Shown here in pieces: positions 63,246 through 64,000 of a stretch of 64,000 nt of DNA; positions within the stretch are counted from its first letter, which is position 1; each line of letters begins with the position of its first letter. The notes beneath the pieces were generated by a model that had not been told where the DNA came from, ran no database searches, and saw only the letters and a list, made by a program, of their open reading frames with translations. Origin of the DNA: Paraburkholderia youngii (GTDB taxonomy: Bacteria; Pseudomonadota; Gammaproteobacteria; Burkholderiales; Burkholderiaceae); assembly GCF_013366925.1 (NCBI RefSeq), contig NZ_JAALDK010000001.1, positions 3,093,165-3,157,164 on the forward strand, read 5' to 3'. The position numbers were made by a program, and so were the translations under genes.

Positions 63246-63300
63246 TAAGGGGCTGTCACACGTGACGGTAGAAGTGAATCCGACGCGTGCCGGCGCCTGA

Positions 63301-63754
63301 GACAAGCGATGGCAGTCAAATCACCGTGCGTCGAGGTATGCGCTTCCGACGGTAATACCGAGCTATGCATCGGTTGCTTTCTTTCGAACTCGAGAAGAAA
63401 TTCGGGATTGGAAGAAGCTGACGGACTACCGGCGGCGGCAGATCCCGAATGAGAAATTCCGGCGACAGGCGAAGGTGATACGGGGCGCACCGACGGCCCA
63501 AGCGGAATGCTGAAGAGGTGGGTGTCTGGGCTTACACCACTTGAGTGTCCGTTCTGCAGCGCCTTGTGGTCCGTTCGCGGGGAACCGGTCAACGGCGGAG
63601 GTACGGCCGACCGCTTCAGGCAGTCGGCCATGAACGATCGGCCGTACTTTTCATGCTTGTACCATGAACCCCTTTACCCCGTAGCGTGTATTGCGCCTGC
63701 CGCGGCGCGAGTCGGTTCACAGCTGCACCGTGTCTGATGGCACCGCCGGATCCG
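63301..63754. other. Intergenic, no complete gene
   Basis: No gene with start and family match. Around 63330-63480 a plus-strand frame reads REEIRDWKKLTDYRRRQIPN, a coding-like basic helical stretch without a start; origin unknown. Confidence 0.3.
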
Positions 63755-64000
63755 TCACTGTTCCTCAAACGGCAATTTCCAGTCCGTGACTGCGTTCGTA
63801 TTGTCATCGACCGCGGCAAAGTGCACGTGCTCGTTCATCACCCGACCAAACGCGATGCCGAACGCACCGTCTGGCGCCGGATCAATCGGCAGTTGCGCAA
63901 CGAATTGCCCTTGCGGCGTGAACTCGACGAGTTCGCTCGGCTGTGCCGGATCGGGGTTGATCGCGTCGCCGTTTGAGGTGAAGAGATGGCCGTTCGGTCC
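63755..64000 (-). CDS. C-terminal part of a secreted NHL-type beta-propeller protein
   Basis: From the right edge the minus strand reads GPNGHLFTSNGDAINPDPAQ, PSELVEFTPQGQFVAQLPID, GAFGIAFG, AAVDDNTNAVTDWKLP and stops at TGA 63757. This is the last blade of an NHL/TIGR03118-like propeller family common in Burkholderia, normally about 350-400 aa with a signal peptide. Only 81 residues are inside the window. Confidence 0.75.
   Translation of the reverse strand, partial: GPNGHLFTSNGDAINPDPAQPSELVEFTPQGQFVAQLPIDPAPDGAFGIAFGRVMNEHVHFAAVDDNTNAVTDWKLPFEEQ

Larger units (their letters stand above)
61194..63300 (+). pseudogene. dmeF: dmeF-type CDF cation efflux gene, truncated and IS-interrupted
   Basis: The frame reads ALCSAMMVAEIVGGSVFGSL through LVADGLHMSTHAGAMMIAAL, FGTGKLGDLAGFTSAIVLAM, a His-rich loop near 61570-61640 (HHGHDHGYGHSHGHGHGH), the DmeF-specific insert (FEDGVPPVFRI), DPLAGVIGALVIANWSWGLM and SPSFYHAALKRFK. 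An IS5-type element then follows, and after its TAA duplication the reading frame resumes with GLSHVTVEVNPTRAGA and TGA at 63298. About 50 N-terminal residues including half of helix 1 are missing; a start at 61220 is possible. DmeF exports Co2+/Ni2+. Confidence 0.85.

Noticed and set aside
63215..63254. An inverted repeat ACAGCCCCTT / AAGGGGCTGT across the right IS end
   Set aside because: One arm belongs to the element and the other to dmeF; the element's true ends are defined by the TAA duplication and the 18-bp terminal repeats, so this looks coincidental.
1..64000. tRNA, rRNA, CRISPR arrays, origin or partition genes
   Set aside because: No T-loop-type tRNA ends, rRNA stretches, regularly spaced repeats or replication/partition genes were recognised anywhere in the window.

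Overview
The window looks like a secondary replicon (second chromosome or megaplasmid) of a Burkholderia-sensu-lato bacterium, most like Paraburkholderia or Caballeronia. The basis is high GC by eye, AGGAGA-type ribosome binding sites, many LysR regulators paired with catabolic genes, a carbohydrate porin, an IS5-type element and a high load of broken genes. No rRNA, tRNA, phage or CRISPR array was seen.

Layout. 1-4.3 kb: organosulfur-type operon on the minus strand (flavin sulfonate monooxygenase, class II aldolase, cysteine-dioxygenase-like cupin, rhodanese), next to an SfnG-like remnant and a CmcJ-family gene broken by one extra G. 5-8.3 kb: alpha-oxoamine synthase, SLAC1-type channel, isochorismatase-fold hydrolase. 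9-13.6 kb: a GntR regulator, two MFS transporters and an amidohydrolase around a divergent promoter with two palindromic operators. 14-17 kb: LysR, quinone-oxidoreductase-like MDR and GlcG/HbpS protein.

17-33 kb is a coherent catabolic island: a sugar ABC transporter (binding protein, two permeases, double ATPase), two Gfo/Idh/MocA dehydrogenases (one of inositol-dehydrogenase type), an SDR, a TIM-barrel isomerase/lyase, RidA, YciI and Dabb proteins, and the hydroxyquinol ring-cleavage pair (hydroxyquinol 1,2-dioxygenase and maleylacetate reductase), with a LysR regulator. Three transcription units share a 45-bp element built around TTTCC-N7-GGAAA. No hydroxylase or decarboxylase that would normally make hydroxyquinol is present, so a sugar, cyclitol or glycoside entering the aromatic pathway is a plausible reading.

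34-42 kb: carbohydrate porin, then a magnesium-type locus: a divergent NRAMP (NRAMP-related Mg transporter type) followed by mgtC. It is preceded by a long leader with a conserved hairpin block, a short Asp/Pro/Glu peptide and a 49-aa ORF. A second, diverged copy of the whole leader (hairpin block, acidic peptide, homologous 46-aa ORF) lies at 40.9-41.5 kb without an intact transporter behind it. I regard this two-copy leader as the strongest candidate for an undescribed system.

42-64 kb: broken lipid II flippase amj, broken tyrosine recombinase, a periplasmic TPR protein, two tandem filamentous-haemagglutinin-type (TpsA) proteins with no TpsB partner, MDR/LysR pairs, a three-gene set of unknown exported or beta-rich proteins, and a dmeF cation-efflux gene that is truncated at its 5' end and interrupted by an IS5-family element with a TAA target duplication. 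A beta-propeller protein runs off the right edge.
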